Assembly (NCBI GenBank): GCA_963811605.1
Contig: CAWESA010000024.1
Coordinates: 186,001 to 250,000 of the forward strand
DNA from: CAVQLX01 sp963811605
GTDB lineage: Bacteria; Desulfobacterota; Binatia; DP-6
Direction: 5' to 3'
DNA: 64,000 bases
Shown: positions 1-10,486 of the stretch, piece by piece
Layout: each line of letters begins with the position of its first letter
Numbering within the stretch: the first letter of the stretch is position 1
Program-made: the position numbers and the translations under genes
Notes under the pieces: generated by a model
The model's input: the letters and a program-made list of their open reading frames with translations, nothing else
The model's database searches: none
What the model was told of the DNA's origin: nothing

Positions 1-26
1 TACGCATCACGACGGGATCAGTCGCG

Positions 27-416
27 ATGAGCCGGGACGATCTGATGCGCCGCGTGCTGTGGACGAGCGCCTGCTTCAACCTGGTGGGCGCCCTGCTGTT
101 CCTGTTCCCGTCGTCCCTCGGCCGCCTCGCGGGCCTGCCCTCGCCGGTGCCGTTCGCCTATGCCGCGTTGCTGGCATTCTTCGTGATCCTGTTCGGCGGC
201 ACGTATGCGTGGCTCGCGCTCCAGCCGCACATCCACCGGCCGCTGGTGTGGCTGTCGGCCATCGGCAAGGCAGGCGCCTTTGCCATCGTCCTCGCCTGCT
301 GGCTGGGGGGCGCCGTCGAGGGGCTCGCCGTGCTCGCCATCACGGGCGACCTCGTCTTCGCGGCGATCTACGCCTGGTGGCTGCTCGGAGCGCCGGCCCA
401 CGAGCTGGCGGCGTAG
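27..416 (+). CDS. Small four-helix integral membrane protein, unknown function
   Basis: This 129-residue protein is dominated by hydrophobic stretches at about residues 10-28, 42-66, 72-92 and 98-121, consistent with four inner-membrane helices. No catalytic motif is visible and I do not recognise the family. The ATG at 27 follows a weak GGGA ribosome-binding site. The next gene ends only 22 bp away on the opposite strand, so the two are convergent and not co-transcribed. Little more than membrane location can be claimed. Confidence 0.7.
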   Translation: MSRDDLMRRVLWTSACFNLVGALLFLFPSSLGRLAGLPSPVPFAYAALLAFFVILFGGTYAWLALQPHIHRPLVWLSAIGKAGAFAIVLACWLGGAVEGLAVLAITGDLVFAAIYAWWLLGAPAHELAA

Positions 417-438
417 ATCGTGGCGCCGGCGGCCCGGC

Positions 439-1305
439 TCAGGGCTGGACGATCACCCGGCCGGTCATCCCGAAGCTGCCGTGCGGACCGCAGAAGTACT
501 GGAACGTCCCCGCTTCCGTGAAGGTGTGGTCGTAGCTGGTGCCCGCCCCGGACACCGGCGCGTTCCCGCATCCCCGGTCGTCGGTCGAGCAGAAGCGGCC
601 GTCGGAGTTGCCCGGGGTGCCGCTCACCACGCTGTGGCCCCCGCTGGCCCAGTGCCACCGGACCGTCTCCCCGACATGGACCGTGAGGCTCTGCGGATCG
701 AAGCGGAGCTCGCCACCCGGTCCGACGGTCACCGTCGTCGCGGCGAGGCCGGGCAACGTGGTCGTCGTGGTCGGTCCACCGAGGCAGGCGACGCTGCGCT
801 GGCAGAGGAGGACGAACTTGTCGCGATCACGGGCCGGCCGGCTCCCGCGCTCGGCGACCGCGTTCCCCGACAGCGCCAGCATGGCGCGCTTCTTCTTGCC
901 GCGCAGCGGCACGATCACGTCGACGAATGCGCCGCAGGCCGAGCCGTCCAGGGTTGCGGGCAGCGCGCCCTCGAGCTTCCGGTTGACGCGCAGGCGCCGG
1001 AGGGCGGTCGGGGGCGTGCATGCGAGATTGGGATCGGTCTGTCCGACGCACACGGCGACACGGAACGTGCACGAGTCGTTGCCGCAGGCGGCGTCGGCGT
1101 CGCAGGCGTCGCCATCCGTGCACGCCAGCTTCCGTCCGCTCGTCACCAGCGGCCCCGGGACGTCGACACCGTCGACGGAGAGCTCGAGATAGCAGTCCGA
1201 CGGCTGCGGCCCACCGCCGGGAATCAGCCCCGCCCGGGCGACCCACGCCCAGGCGACCGTGGCCCCGAGCAGGGCGCCAGTGGTCCACATCCGTCGCTGA
1301 CGCAT
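439..1305 (-). CDS. Secreted cupredoxin (type I copper) protein with Cys-rich N-domain and Thr linker
   Basis: The protein is 288 residues from an ATG preceded by AAAGGGG with a 5-nt spacer; a longer frame to 1329 lacks this support. Residues 1-25 form a signal peptide. Residues about 30-175 form a Cys-rich domain I do not recognise. A GGPTTTTTLPG linker follows at about 178-187, then a plastocyanin-like domain. His224 (GGHSV), Cys272, His275 and Met280 (pattern C-x2-H-x4-M) match the four ligands of a type I copper site. It probably acts in periplasmic or surface electron transfer; the partner is unknown. The flanking genes do not form an obvious operon with it. Confidence 0.85.
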   Translation of the reverse strand: MRQRRMWTTGALLGATVAWAWVARAGLIPGGGPQPSDCYLELSVDGVDVPGPLVTSGRKLACTDGDACDADAACGNDSCTFRVAVCVGQTDPNLACTPPTALRRLRVNRKLEGALPATLDGSACGAFVDVIVPLRGKKKRAMLALSGNAVAERGSRPARDRDKFVLLCQRSVACLGGPTTTTTLPGLAATTVTVGPGGELRFDPQSLTVHVGETVRWHWASGGHSVVSGTPGNSDGRFCSTDDRGCGNAPVSGAGTSYDHTFTEAGTFQYFCGPHGSFGMTGRVIVQP

Positions 1306-1391
1306 CCGCACCCCTTTCGCCGGCCGCACGACACGGCCGCCCGATCCTGGGATGGGCGGCGTGTCTGGTCAAGCCCCGAAGTGCGGCGCGT

Positions 1392-3176
1392 TCACCGGAC
1401 GAAGGCGCCCGACGGGCTGCCCGCGCGGGTCGGGAGCGAGATCGATGCGGCACGCACCGCCACGGTGAACGTCCCGTTGCTGGCACGGAAGGTGGGGTAG
1501 CTGTCGCCCACCAGCTCGAGCCGTATCGTGTGTCCGGCGGGGAACGCATACGCGTTCCCCTCGAGCTGGAACACGACGCGGCCGCGCTCGTTCGGCCGCA
1601 GCCGGTAGACGCCGCGCGCGACCAGCGCCTGGCGCCCGCTCGGGTCGACGTCCCACAGCCGGCCGACGAGCTGGCCGAAGGGTCCGCGGGTGCGGACGCG
1701 CGCGGTCAGGGTGGGCGCACCCATGAGCAGGATGCCCGGACTGGGGGCGGTGTAGACCGCGGTCCCCGGCGCGTCGACGGTGGGAAACTGCGCGCAGATG
1801 GAGCCGAAGATGGGATCGGTGCCCGCCGCGATCGCCGGATCGCCACCGCTCGACGTCACGGTCTGCGGTGCGCCGTCGCCGAAGTCGAACGACCCCGTGG
1901 CCAGGGCGTCCCACCGCGGCGCCGTGATGGGACCGCCGGCGGGCGCGGTGATCGGACACGTCTGCGTGAACACGGTGACCGAGCCCGACGCCGGGGGCGT
2001 GGCGGTCTTCTTGAGATACGCATCGAAGAACTCCGCCCCCTGCGCGTTGAACAGGCGGTACTCGTCGAGCTTGTTCTGCGCCCGGTTGTGCCCGATGTCG
2101 CCGAGCTGGAGCGAGACGGGCGCGTTCTTCCGTCCTCGCAGCAACATGTAGACGCGCAGCGCGTGGGCTGCCGGGAACAGGTCGTCCGTGAAGCCGGACA
2201 GCAACAGGAGGGGAGCCGGGCGGCGACGGCGCAGCAAGGGGATGGCGCTGTGGAACGTATCCAGCTCGTTCTCGACCGCGCGCACCTGCGTCCCGTACGG
2301 CTCGCCCTCGTCGAGCACCATCTTCCAGGTCACGAGGTCGGCGATCGGATCCACGTTCGGCGGGGCGAGGAACCCGAAGGCCTGCGCCAGCAGCAGGAGG
2401 CCCGAGGCGTAGCTGTACTTCTCCACCCCGAGCGGATGCCCGGTGGCGGAGATGCTGCGAAAGCGGTTGTCCCGGTAGCGGCCGTTGGGGATGAGCGAGG
2501 CGGCGAGATCCGACCACGGCCACCGCGGCCACGACGCCGCCAGGCGCAGCGGACGACCCGCGGGGCTTCGCCAGGCCGCCCGGTTGCCCGCCGTGTCGCG
2601 GATCTTGTTGCGCAGCGCCGCCAGCTCGAGGCTCTGGCCTCCGCCGTACGATACGCCCGTGGTGCCGAGGGCGTGCGCGTCGGCCAGGCCGTCGTCCACC
2701 AGCATGCCCATGAAGTGCTGCGCGTCGCGTACCTCCCAGCGCTGATCCGCGAGCCGGATCCAGCCGGTGGCGCAGTCCGGCGTGCGCGACGGCGCCAGCC
2801 CGCAGGAGTTGCCCCAGCCCCGCGCGCTGTAGGTCACCACCATGTAGCCGCGCTGCGCGTAGAAGATGTTGTTGTAGTCGAACGTGTCGTTGCTGGTGCC
2901 GGCGGCCGTGGTGGCCTCGAAGTCGAGCTTGCTGCCCCCGAGCCCGTGCAACATGAAGATGGTGGGGAACGGCGGATCGCCGGTGGGCGGGAGGGTCACG
3001 TCGATGTCGATCGGCACGCCATCCCACGTGGGGATGCGGTCCGCCAGCGTCTGCGTCGGGCAGAAGCGGACGCCGTTCTGCGCCACGCAGGCATGGCCGA
3101 ACGGGGCCTGGGCGACGGCGTCGCTCGACGCAGCGACGAGGGTTCCAGCCAGCAACAGGAGGGCGAACGAGCGCAT
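1392..3176 (-). CDS. Secreted S15/CocE-type alpha/beta hydrolase (X-Pro dipeptidyl-peptidase family)
   Basis: A 594-residue protein with an N-terminal signal peptide (about residues 1-22, cleavage near AVA-QA). The nucleophile motif GVSYGG places Ser176; a downstream FTDDLFP (acid) and GDIGHN (His) complete a plausible catalytic triad. The C-terminal third resembles the jelly-roll domain typical of X-Pro dipeptidyl-peptidase/CocE enzymes. The family hydrolyses peptides, acyl amides or esters; the substrate here is unknown. The start is supported by GAGGGA 7 nt upstream of the ATG. It lies 12 bp downstream of the FadL porin on the same strand, so co-transcription and a role in processing exported or imported hydrophobic compounds is possible. 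Confidence 0.85.
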   Translation of the reverse strand: MRSFALLLLAGTLVAASSDAVAQAPFGHACVAQNGVRFCPTQTLADRIPTWDGVPIDIDVTLPPTGDPPFPTIFMLHGLGGSKLDFEATTAAGTSNDTFDYNNIFYAQRGYMVVTYSARGWGNSCGLAPSRTPDCATGWIRLADQRWEVRDAQHFMGMLVDDGLADAHALGTTGVSYGGGQSLELAALRNKIRDTAGNRAAWRSPAGRPLRLAASWPRWPWSDLAASLIPNGRYRDNRFRSISATGHPLGVEKYSYASGLLLLAQAFGFLAPPNVDPIADLVTWKMVLDEGEPYGTQVRAVENELDTFHSAIPLLRRRRPAPLLLLSGFTDDLFPAAHALRVYMLLRGRKNAPVSLQLGDIGHNRAQNKLDEYRLFNAQGAEFFDAYLKKTATPPASGSVTVFTQTCPITAPAGGPITAPRWDALATGSFDFGDGAPQTVTSSGGDPAIAAGTDPIFGSICAQFPTVDAPGTAVYTAPSPGILLMGAPTLTARVRTRGPFGQLVGRLWDVDPSGRQALVARGVYRLRPNERGRVVFQLEGNAYAFPAGHTIRLELVGDSYPTFRASNGTFTVAVRAASISLPTRAGSPSGAFVR

Positions 3177-3188
3177 GACGGTCCCTCG

Positions 3189-4514
3189 TCAGAAGCGGTA
3201 GGTGAAGCCGGCGCCGACGATGTTCACCATCGCCGAGGCGTCGGCAACGAAGCGGTACCGGGTCGCGAGCGGGGTGCCGCCATAGATGGTCTGTGACCGA
3301 TCGAAGGTCGCCTCGTTCACGAACGCGTGCATGTACCCGAAGGTCCCCGAGATCTGATCGGTCAGATCGTAGGTGAAGCCAACCCCCAGCAGGTAGCGAT
3401 CCGCGTCCGGGATGCGGCTGTTGCGGAAGCGGTCGACGGTGGGCGTCTGGTCGTACTGGAAGCCGCCCCGCAGGCGCAGGTTGTCCAGCACCTGCCACTC
3501 GAGACCGCCCGCGAGACCGATGGTGTTCTCGAAGTGCTGCGGCTGGACGGGCGGCGGCGTGCCGCCGTTCGTCACGACGCGGATCTCCTCGAAGCTGCTC
3601 CAGCCGTACCAGTTGAACTGTCCCAGCAGGCGGACCTGATCGGTCAGCTCGTAGAGACCGCCGATCATGACCACCTGGGGCAGGTCGAGATCGGCGGTGC
3701 CGCCGACGTGCTCGTTGGCGACCTTCAGGATGCCTTTCAGCCCCGTGATGTCGAGCGTGCCGTCGAGCTCGTGGCTGATGCCCCAGCGCCACGCTACACC
3801 GAGCCGCGTGCGCGCGAAGGGTTGCGTCAGCGCGCCGAGCGTGAACCCGACCGCCGTATCGTCCCCCCTGACGGTGGCGCGGCCGTCGCCGGGTGCGGTG
3901 GGGCCGCCGGGCGTGGTCGGATTCGGCAAGGCGTTGCGCAGGGTCGCGCGGGCGTACTCGATGTTGAGGCTGAGGCCGAGCGAGAGCCAGTCGGTGGCCT
4001 TCACCGCCACCGTCGGCGCGAAGTTGTAGGTCTGCAGGCGGCTCTTGGTCGAGTCGTAGCGCCCGAACCACCGCGAGTTGTAGGAGACGAGCAGGCCGTA
4101 GGGCGCGGTCACCCCGAAGCCGAGCCAGAGACGGTCCTCGATCACCGGCATCGAGGCGTAGAAGTTCCCGAACGCCGTCGGGCCGTAGGGATTGCCACCG
4201 TCGTTGCCGCGCACGCGGCGGAAGTCGTGGCCGGTGGCGGGCGTCGCGGCCACCGTCCCGCGATCCTCGAAGCTCGCGTCGGGGACGATGGCGTATCCAG
4301 CGCCGTGAATCTGCGGCCGCTCGAGGAGTGTGAGACCCGCCGGATTGAAGAAGATCGTCGCCGCGGTGTCCGCAACGGCGCTCTCGCCGGCGTAGGCGCG
4401 CCCCATGCCGGCGATGCTCTGCTCCTGGATGAAGAACGCCGCACCGAATGCCTGTGGCGCGAGCACGGCCATCGTCACCAGGGCAAGTCCGCCGGCCAGC
4501 CAACGACGTCCCAT
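3189..4514 (-). CDS. OMPP1/FadL/TodX-family outer-membrane hydrophobic-substrate transporter
   Basis: The 441-residue protein has a signal peptide (about residues 1-24) and the FadL N-terminal signature, in which GMGRAYAGESAVAD is followed by FFNPAGL; in this family that region forms the hatch. The remainder alternates short polar/aromatic strands typical of a beta-barrel and ends in an aromatic residue (TYRF). Members move long-chain fatty acids or aromatic hydrocarbons across the outer membrane. A strong GGGGAG ribosome-binding site precedes the ATG. The gene leads a two-gene unit with the secreted S15 hydrolase. The substrate cannot be deduced, but abundant acyl-CoA and oxidative genes nearby make fatty acids or hydrocarbons reasonable. 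Confidence 0.9.
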   Translation of the reverse strand: MGRRWLAGGLALVTMAVLAPQAFGAAFFIQEQSIAGMGRAYAGESAVADTAATIFFNPAGLTLLERPQIHGAGYAIVPDASFEDRGTVAATPATGHDFRRVRGNDGGNPYGPTAFGNFYASMPVIEDRLWLGFGVTAPYGLLVSYNSRWFGRYDSTKSRLQTYNFAPTVAVKATDWLSLGLSLNIEYARATLRNALPNPTTPGGPTAPGDGRATVRGDDTAVGFTLGALTQPFARTRLGVAWRWGISHELDGTLDITGLKGILKVANEHVGGTADLDLPQVVMIGGLYELTDQVRLLGQFNWYGWSSFEEIRVVTNGGTPPPVQPQHFENTIGLAGGLEWQVLDNLRLRGGFQYDQTPTVDRFRNSRIPDADRYLLGVGFTYDLTDQISGTFGYMHAFVNEATFDRSQTIYGGTPLATRYRFVADASAMVNIVGAGFTYRF

Positions 4515-4666
4515 ACGTCTCCCCTCCCCGCGGCCGGCGAGTGCTCGGTGACAGCCGCGGGACAGCTACCCAACGATCTGGCTGTCCGTGCAGCGTGTAA
4601 CGAAGCCCGGCGGACAATGCCACGTTCGGTGGACCGGTTGGAAGCCCGTTCCACGGGACGACGGCG

Positions 4667-4774
4667 GCGGTCGGCGCCGAGGCGCTGCATCGAGCGGCGC
4701 ACGCGGTCCTTCACCGCCGCCGGGCTGAGGTGCACCGCGCTGCCGATCTCGCGGTTCGAGGCGCCGGGCGCCGC
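4667..4774 (-). pseudogene. Remnant of a LuxR-type helix-turn-helix
   Basis: Between the porin and the lipoprotein, the minus strand encodes about 36 residues containing ASNREIG and HLSPAAVKDRVRR followed by LG. This closely matches the LuxR/NarL C-terminal helix-turn-helix pattern (xSNxEIAxxLxLSxxTVKxHxxxILxKLG). It lies in a different frame directly after the lipoprotein stop codon, has no start codon of its own, and runs on into arginine-rich noise. It looks like the leftover 3' end of a response-regulator gene. The match is by eye and short. Confidence 0.4.
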
Positions 4775-5484
4775 TACCGACCCAGCTGGCCCATCGACCC
4801 GCGCGTGGCGTCGTACGCGTAGCGCTTGATCCAGTCGACCTCGGCGTCGAGCGCGAGCGCCGCGGCGACGGCGTCCGCCACCGGATAGCCGGCCGGGAAC
4901 ACGCCCTCGTAGACGCGTCGTCCCGACGGCTCCCAGACCTTGACCTGGAGCCAGCCGACGATCTCGTCGCCGGCGTCGCGTAGATCCGAGCGGTAGGTCC
5001 CGCGCATATCGAGGTCCGTCTGCACGTTGCGCGTCAGGCGGCTCAGGCCGGAGGTCGTCTCCGCGGCCCGGAAGGTGCGCGTGCGCAGCCGATCTCCGTT
5101 CGCGGTCCGGATGGTGAGACGGATCGCCCCGTCGTCCCAGGATGGCTCGACCTGCCCGTCGCCCGCGCCCGTGCCCGCCGCGCGGACGTCAACCCGTCCC
5201 GGGCTCAGCACCTGCAGCTCCGCGACCGGATGACCCCCCAGCACGAGGTGATACGTCGGCGTCAGGCCGGACCAGCCGGCGGCGTCCGCGGTGCCCGACA
5301 GGCCGCCCTCGGCGCGGGCGATCTCCAGCCCATCGTGGGTCCGGTAGGCAGCGAACGTCGCCTTCGAATCGAACTCCGGCGGCGCCAGTCCGAGGGCGCG
5401 GTAGAAGCAGCCGGTCAGCCCGAGGAGCAGCACGACCGGCCAGCGGCTCCGGCGGGCGCTAGAGCGCGAGCAGCTCGGTGCCAT
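4774..5484 (-). CDS. Lipoprotein of unknown function
   Basis: A 236-residue protein whose N-terminus has positively charged residues, a short hydrophobic stretch and a lipobox (LTGC, Cys near residue 26), so it should be lipidated by Lgt/LspA. The mature part has no motif I recognise; it looks like mixed beta-strand and ends in a predicted helix. The ATG at 5484 overlaps the end of the upstream phosphotransferase gene by 26 nt, which implies translational coupling. Function unknown. Confidence 0.7.
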   Translation of the reverse strand: MAPSCSRSSARRSRWPVVLLLGLTGCFYRALGLAPPEFDSKATFAAYRTHDGLEIARAEGGLSGTADAAGWSGLTPTYHLVLGGHPVAELQVLSPGRVDVRAAGTGAGDGQVEPSWDDGAIRLTIRTANGDRLRTRTFRAAETTSGLSRLTRNVQTDLDMRGTYRSDLRDAGDEIVGWLQVKVWEPSGRRVYEGVFPAGYPVADAVAAALALDAEVDWIKRYAYDATRGSMGQLGR

Positions 5485-6505
5485 GGGCCGCGACCAGGTG
5501 CTGGAAGGTGCCGGGCTCTCGCCGCTCGTCGGCGCCCAGGGCGTGGCCGCAGCGAGCGGTGTAGGCGACGGCGAAGGCGAACGACGCCGCGCACAGCGCC
5601 CGCTGGTCTTGCGGGAAGCGACCGCCGCGCGCGGACTCGTAGTCGCGCACGAACCCGCGCGCCTCGTCGAGCGACGGCGCCTGCCGCGGATCGCCCCGGC
5701 TCCAGTCGGCGCAGAACGCGTGCGCGGCGAAGCCGATCAGCGCCGGCTCGGGCTCCCGGCACAGGCTGTCCCAGTCGTACGCCACGACCACCTCCGGTCC
5801 CTCGAAACGCACGTGCTCCACGCGCCAGTCGCCGTGCCCGAGCACCACGCGGCCCGCCGGCGTCATGCGCTCACGGGCTTCCGCCGCCAGCCGGTCGATG
5901 TCGTCGGCACCCTGACGGGTGGCCTCGAAGTCGAACAGGCGGCTGTGGGGCGTGGGCCACGGCGTGGCGCGCGGCGGTGTCGAGAGAAGCTGCGATGGCA
6001 ACATGGACGATCCCGCGAAAGGCTCGAGAGCGTCTATCACCGCACGCAGCGATGTCGCCAGGGCGCGCCGGACGACGGGATCGCGCGCGTCGCGCGCCGC
6101 GCCGGGATCGCGATACGCCTCGACGACGGCCAGACCGCGCCCGAGGGCGGCCGGGCCCGCCAGCACGGCGGGCGCGAAGAGACCTCGGGCGGCGAGGTGG
6201 CGCTGCAGGCGCACGACCTCGGCGAGCCGGTCCCGCGACCAGTCGGGCTGATGACCCTTGACCACGACGCGCCGACCGTCCTGGAGCTCGAGTCCCGCGA
6301 CCGCCCCGATGCTCGACCGGTAGCACAGCGCCCCGGCGACGGGGGCCCCGAGGATGGTACGACAGAAGGTGTCGAGCGCCGCGGCGATCGTCGGCGCGTC
6401 GTCCGTCCCGTAGATGGCACGCTCGACGTGCGCGTCGTCCCACTCCGCGAGGTGCGCCGCGATCACGCGCGCGAGGGCGCCGGGCGCCTCGCGGGTATTC
6501 ATCAT
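5459..6505 (-). CDS. Aminoglycoside-phosphotransferase-like (APH) kinase
   Basis: The 348-residue protein has the kinase-like APH fold signatures: the catalytic-loop motif HGDWRVEHV (Brenner-type H-x-D) followed about 20 residues later by the metal-binding YDWDSL. An earlier RRVVVKG could supply the ATP-binding lysine. The family includes antibiotic kinases but also choline, homoserine and metabolite kinases, so antibiotic resistance should not be assumed. Two adjacent ATGs open the frame. It overlaps the lipoprotein gene downstream and lies 19 bp from the PyrE-like gene, which is upstream in transcription. The substrate is unknown. Confidence 0.8.
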   Translation of the reverse strand: MMNTREAPGALARVIAAHLAEWDDAHVERAIYGTDDAPTIAAALDTFCRTILGAPVAGALCYRSSIGAVAGLELQDGRRVVVKGHQPDWSRDRLAEVVRLQRHLAARGLFAPAVLAGPAALGRGLAVVEAYRDPGAARDARDPVVRRALATSLRAVIDALEPFAGSSMLPSQLLSTPPRATPWPTPHSRLFDFEATRQGADDIDRLAAEARERMTPAGRVVLGHGDWRVEHVRFEGPEVVVAYDWDSLCREPEPALIGFAAHAFCADWSRGDPRQAPSLDEARGFVRDYESARGGRFPQDQRALCAASFAFAVAYTARCGHALGADERREPGTFQHLVAAHGTELLAL

Positions 6506-6524
6506 CTGGCCGCCGCGTGGAGGA

Positions 6525-7132
6525 TCACGCGCGCGACGCGAGCAGCTCCCGTCCCTTGCCGACGTCGGTATTCACGGGCACCCCGTCACGACAGAGCGGA
6601 CAGTCGGCCGCCTCCCACGAATCCAGCGACAGCTCGAGCAGCGCGACCAGCGCGGGGACGTCGAGCTCCGTGGCGGTCACGCCGCCGCGGTTGCAGAGCG
6701 TGGCCACCGCCACCACCTCGCCGCCGGCGGCGCGCACCGCCGCCACGGTCTCGCGCACCGATCCGCCCGTGTTCAGGACGTCCTCCACCACGAGGACCCG
6801 GCGACCCGCGACCAGCCGGTCGTACCCGCGCCGGAGCGCCATCCCGCCCGCCGGCAGCTTCTCCGCGTAGACGGCGAGCGCACCCAGATGATGCGCCGTC
6901 CACTGCGAGAGGATGATGCCGCCCAGGGCCGGCCCGCAGACGATCTCCGGCCGCAGCGCGCGCGTCCCGTCGGCGAGCAGGCGGCACAGCTCGGACACGC
7001 GCGCGGTGTGGGGATAGACGGCGTCCTTGTTGACGTACGCCGAACCATGGCGGCCGGACGTGTAGACCACGTGGCCGCCCGTCAGCACGGCGTGCGCTTC
7101 CGCCAGGATGCCCGCGGCCCGCTCCGCCGGGG

Positions 7133-7136
<4 letters not shown>
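6525..7136 (-). CDS. PyrE-like phosphoribosyltransferase (orotate phosphoribosyltransferase family)
   Basis: A 203-residue type I phosphoribosyltransferase. VLVVEDVLNTGGS (about residues 114-126) is the PRPP-binding loop, and YTSGRHGSAYVNKD near residue 25 matches the N-terminal OPRT signature. Canonical members convert orotate and PRPP to OMP in pyrimidine synthesis. The C-terminus carries a CPLC pair (C-x2-C) that is not typical of PyrE and could bind a metal or be a family-specific feature. The ATG overlaps the prfB stop (ATGA), fixing the start. No other pyrimidine gene is nearby, so the substrate assignment rests on similarity only. Confidence 0.75.
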
Positions 7137-8285
<1,149 letters not shown>

Positions 8286-8358
8286 GGCGCGCACGATAGC
8301 CGACGGCCGGCCCGGTGGCGAGCGCCGGGCTGGAAGACGGCCGCAACGGCGCCGGCGA

Positions 8359-9951
8359 TCAGGCTCGTCGTCGCGACGCCAGCCCGCGCGCGATGGCTGC
8401 CACCGTGGCCACGACGCACAGCCACACGAACACGTCGCCGTACCTCGTGTAGAAGGTGCGCACGCCGGGCCAGTGGATCTCGTCGACGTGCGCGAGCATC
8501 TCGAACAGCGGACCCTGCCAGCGGATGCGACCGTCGGCATCGATGACGGCGCTGATGCCGGTGTTGGCGGCGCGCACCATGGGCACGCGGTTCTCCACCG
8601 TCCGGAACGCGGCCTGCGCGAGGTGCTGGTACGGCGCCGAGGTGTTGCCGTACCAGGCATCGTTGGTCACGTTGACGAGGAAGTCGGCGCCGCCGCTCAC
8701 GAAGCGGCGCGTGAGGGCCGGGAAGATGCCCTCGTAGCAGATCAGCGCGCCGAACCGGCCGCCGGGTATCTCGAAGACGGTCGGCACCAGGCCGGCGCCG
8801 AGCTGGCCCACGGCCGTCACCACCTGGCTCACGAAGAAGAGCACGCTCGTGAACGGCACGTATTCGCCGAAGGGCACCAGCTGCATCTTGTCGTACGTGC
8901 CCCGCTCGAGCCCGGCGCCGTCGACGAGATACGCGCGGTTGAGCTGCTGGAGGGTGCCGTCCGGGAGGCGGCGGAACGCGGGACTTCCGAAGACGATCGG
9001 CACGCCGGCCTCGCGCGCCAGCGCGATCACCTCGTCCCGGCGCGGTCCGGGCTCCTGGAAGAAGAACGGCGCCGCGGTCTCTGGCCAGACGATCAGCGCC
9101 GGGTGCTCGCGGGCCGCCTGCAGGGTGAGCTGGCGATAGCGCGCCATGGTCTCGTCCTGGAAGGCGGGATCCCATTTCTTGTCCTGCTCGACGTCGCCCT
9201 GGGCGAGTCCGACGCGCAGCCCGCCCGCCGGCGTCATCGCCGCCAGCTGCGCCGCCCGCCAGCGCCCGAAGGCGACCAGCGCGACGACGAGCAGGGTGAG
9301 CGTGGCGAGCGCCGGCAGGTTGCGCTGCGCCCGCGATGCCCGCGTCACCAGGACCGCGGCGACCACCATGTTGAAGAGCACGAGCACGGCCGAGATGCCG
9401 TAGACGCCGGTGATCTCGGCCATCTGGACCAGCGAGTGGAAGCGATACTGCGAGTAGCCGAGCGCCGCCCAGGGGAAGCCGATGAAGAACCACCCGCGCA
9501 GCCATTCGAGCGTCACCCACAGCGCGGGGCCCAGCCACACGGCGGGCAGGCCGCGGCGCTCGAACCAGGCGACACCGGCGGCGAAAGCGCCGTGGTAGCA
9601 CGCGAGCACGCTCGACATGAGGAAGAGGAGGAGCGCGGCGACCGGCACCGGCAGCGCGGTGTAGTGGCCGATGGTGTAGACGATCCAGTAGCAGGTGATC
9701 AGGTAGAAGGTCACGCCCGCGACCCAGCCGAGCCCGAACGCCGCGAGCGGCGAGCGCCCGCGGAGCGCGAGGAGCAGCGGGACCAGCCCGACCCACGCGA
9801 GCGGCGCGATCTCGAGCGACGGGAACGACGCGGCGAGGCACAGGCCGCTCAGGACCGCGAGCGGGACGCCGAAACGCGGGCGCGGGGTCTCGGCGACCAG
9901 CACGACCGACTCGCCGGCGCCGTTCGCCCCCACCATGGCGACGTCACCCAT
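8359..9951 (-). CDS. lnt: Apolipoprotein N-acyltransferase
   Basis: Lnt adds the third acyl chain to the N-terminal Cys of lipoproteins in the inner membrane. The 530-residue protein has multiple N-terminal membrane helices (about residues 30-225) and one more near the C-terminus, enclosing a nitrilase-like domain. The catalytic triad is visible as Glu291 (WPETAAP), Lys355 (YDKMQLVPFGEY) and Cys405 (LICYEG). The ATG at 9951 has a GGGGAGGG ribosome-binding site and overlaps the ybeY stop by 8 nt. Its presence fits a diderm cell envelope and the lipoprotein encoded nearby. Confidence 0.95.
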   Translation of the reverse strand: MGDVAMVGANGAGESVVLVAETPRPRFGVPLAVLSGLCLAASFPSLEIAPLAWVGLVPLLLALRGRSPLAAFGLGWVAGVTFYLITCYWIVYTIGHYTALPVPVAALLLFLMSSVLACYHGAFAAGVAWFERRGLPAVWLGPALWVTLEWLRGWFFIGFPWAALGYSQYRFHSLVQMAEITGVYGISAVLVLFNMVVAAVLVTRASRAQRNLPALATLTLLVVALVAFGRWRAAQLAAMTPAGGLRVGLAQGDVEQDKKWDPAFQDETMARYRQLTLQAAREHPALIVWPETAAPFFFQEPGPRRDEVIALAREAGVPIVFGSPAFRRLPDGTLQQLNRAYLVDGAGLERGTYDKMQLVPFGEYVPFTSVLFFVSQVVTAVGQLGAGLVPTVFEIPGGRFGALICYEGIFPALTRRFVSGGADFLVNVTNDAWYGNTSAPYQHLAQAAFRTVENRVPMVRAANTGISAVIDADGRIRWQGPLFEMLAHVDEIHWPGVRTFYTRYGDVFVWLCVVATVAAIARGLASRRRA

Positions 9952-10486
9952 CGCGCCCTCCCCGCCCCGCGAGTCGTCGCGCCAGCGCGCGCTCGCGGCG
10001 CTGCATGCGCCGCGCCTCGACGGGCGACCGCTCGTGGTCGTAACCGAGCAGGTGCAGGACCCCGTGAATGAGCAGGCGATCGAGCTCCGACGTCAGCGAC
10101 GCCGCGCGCTCCGCGGCCTGTCGCCGGGCCGTGTCGAGCGAGATCACGACGTCGCCGAGGAGCTCCGCCGGCGCACCGCCGTCACCCTCGGCCTGCGCGA
10201 AGGACAGCACGTCCGTGGGACGGTCCTTGCCGCGCCAGTCACGGTTGAGCTGGCGCATGACGGCATCGGACACGAGCAGCAGGGACAGCTCCGCCCGGGG
10301 AAGGCGGAGCGCGTCCAGCAGCCGGCGCCCACGTCGGGCCACGCGCGCCGCCAGCGCCGCCGCGCGCCGGCCGCGCACCGCGACGTCGACGCCGGCCGGA
10401 CCCGTCCCGCCACGCCGGCGCCTTGTCTCACTGGCGTTCGTAGGCAGCGATGATCTCCTGCACCAGCGGGTGGCGCACGACGTCAC
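9944..10486 (-). CDS. ybeY: Endoribonuclease YbeY
   Basis: YbeY is a zinc-dependent RNase used in 16S rRNA 3'-end maturation and ribosome quality control. The signature HGVLHLLGYDH (three metal-binding His) and RGKDRPTDVLSF are both present. Similarity to the family begins near 10393, but the only GTG/ATG/TTG starts are a GTG at 10486, used here and overlapping phoH by 59 nt, and a GTG at 10378 that would cost the first beta-strand. The start is therefore uncertain. The phoH-ybeY-lnt order is widely conserved and supports the call. Confidence 0.9.
   Translation of the reverse strand: MTSCATRWCRRSSLPTNASETRRRRGGTGPAGVDVAVRGRRAAALAARVARRGRRLLDALRLPRAELSLLLVSDAVMRQLNRDWRGKDRPTDVLSFAQAEGDGGAPAELLGDVVISLDTARRQAAERAASLTSELDRLLIHGVLHLLGYDHERSPVEARRMQRRERALARRLAGRGGRDG

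Noticed and set aside
5459..6505. APH-like kinase as an antibiotic resistance gene
   Set aside because: Only generic kinase motifs are visible and there is no mobile or resistance context.
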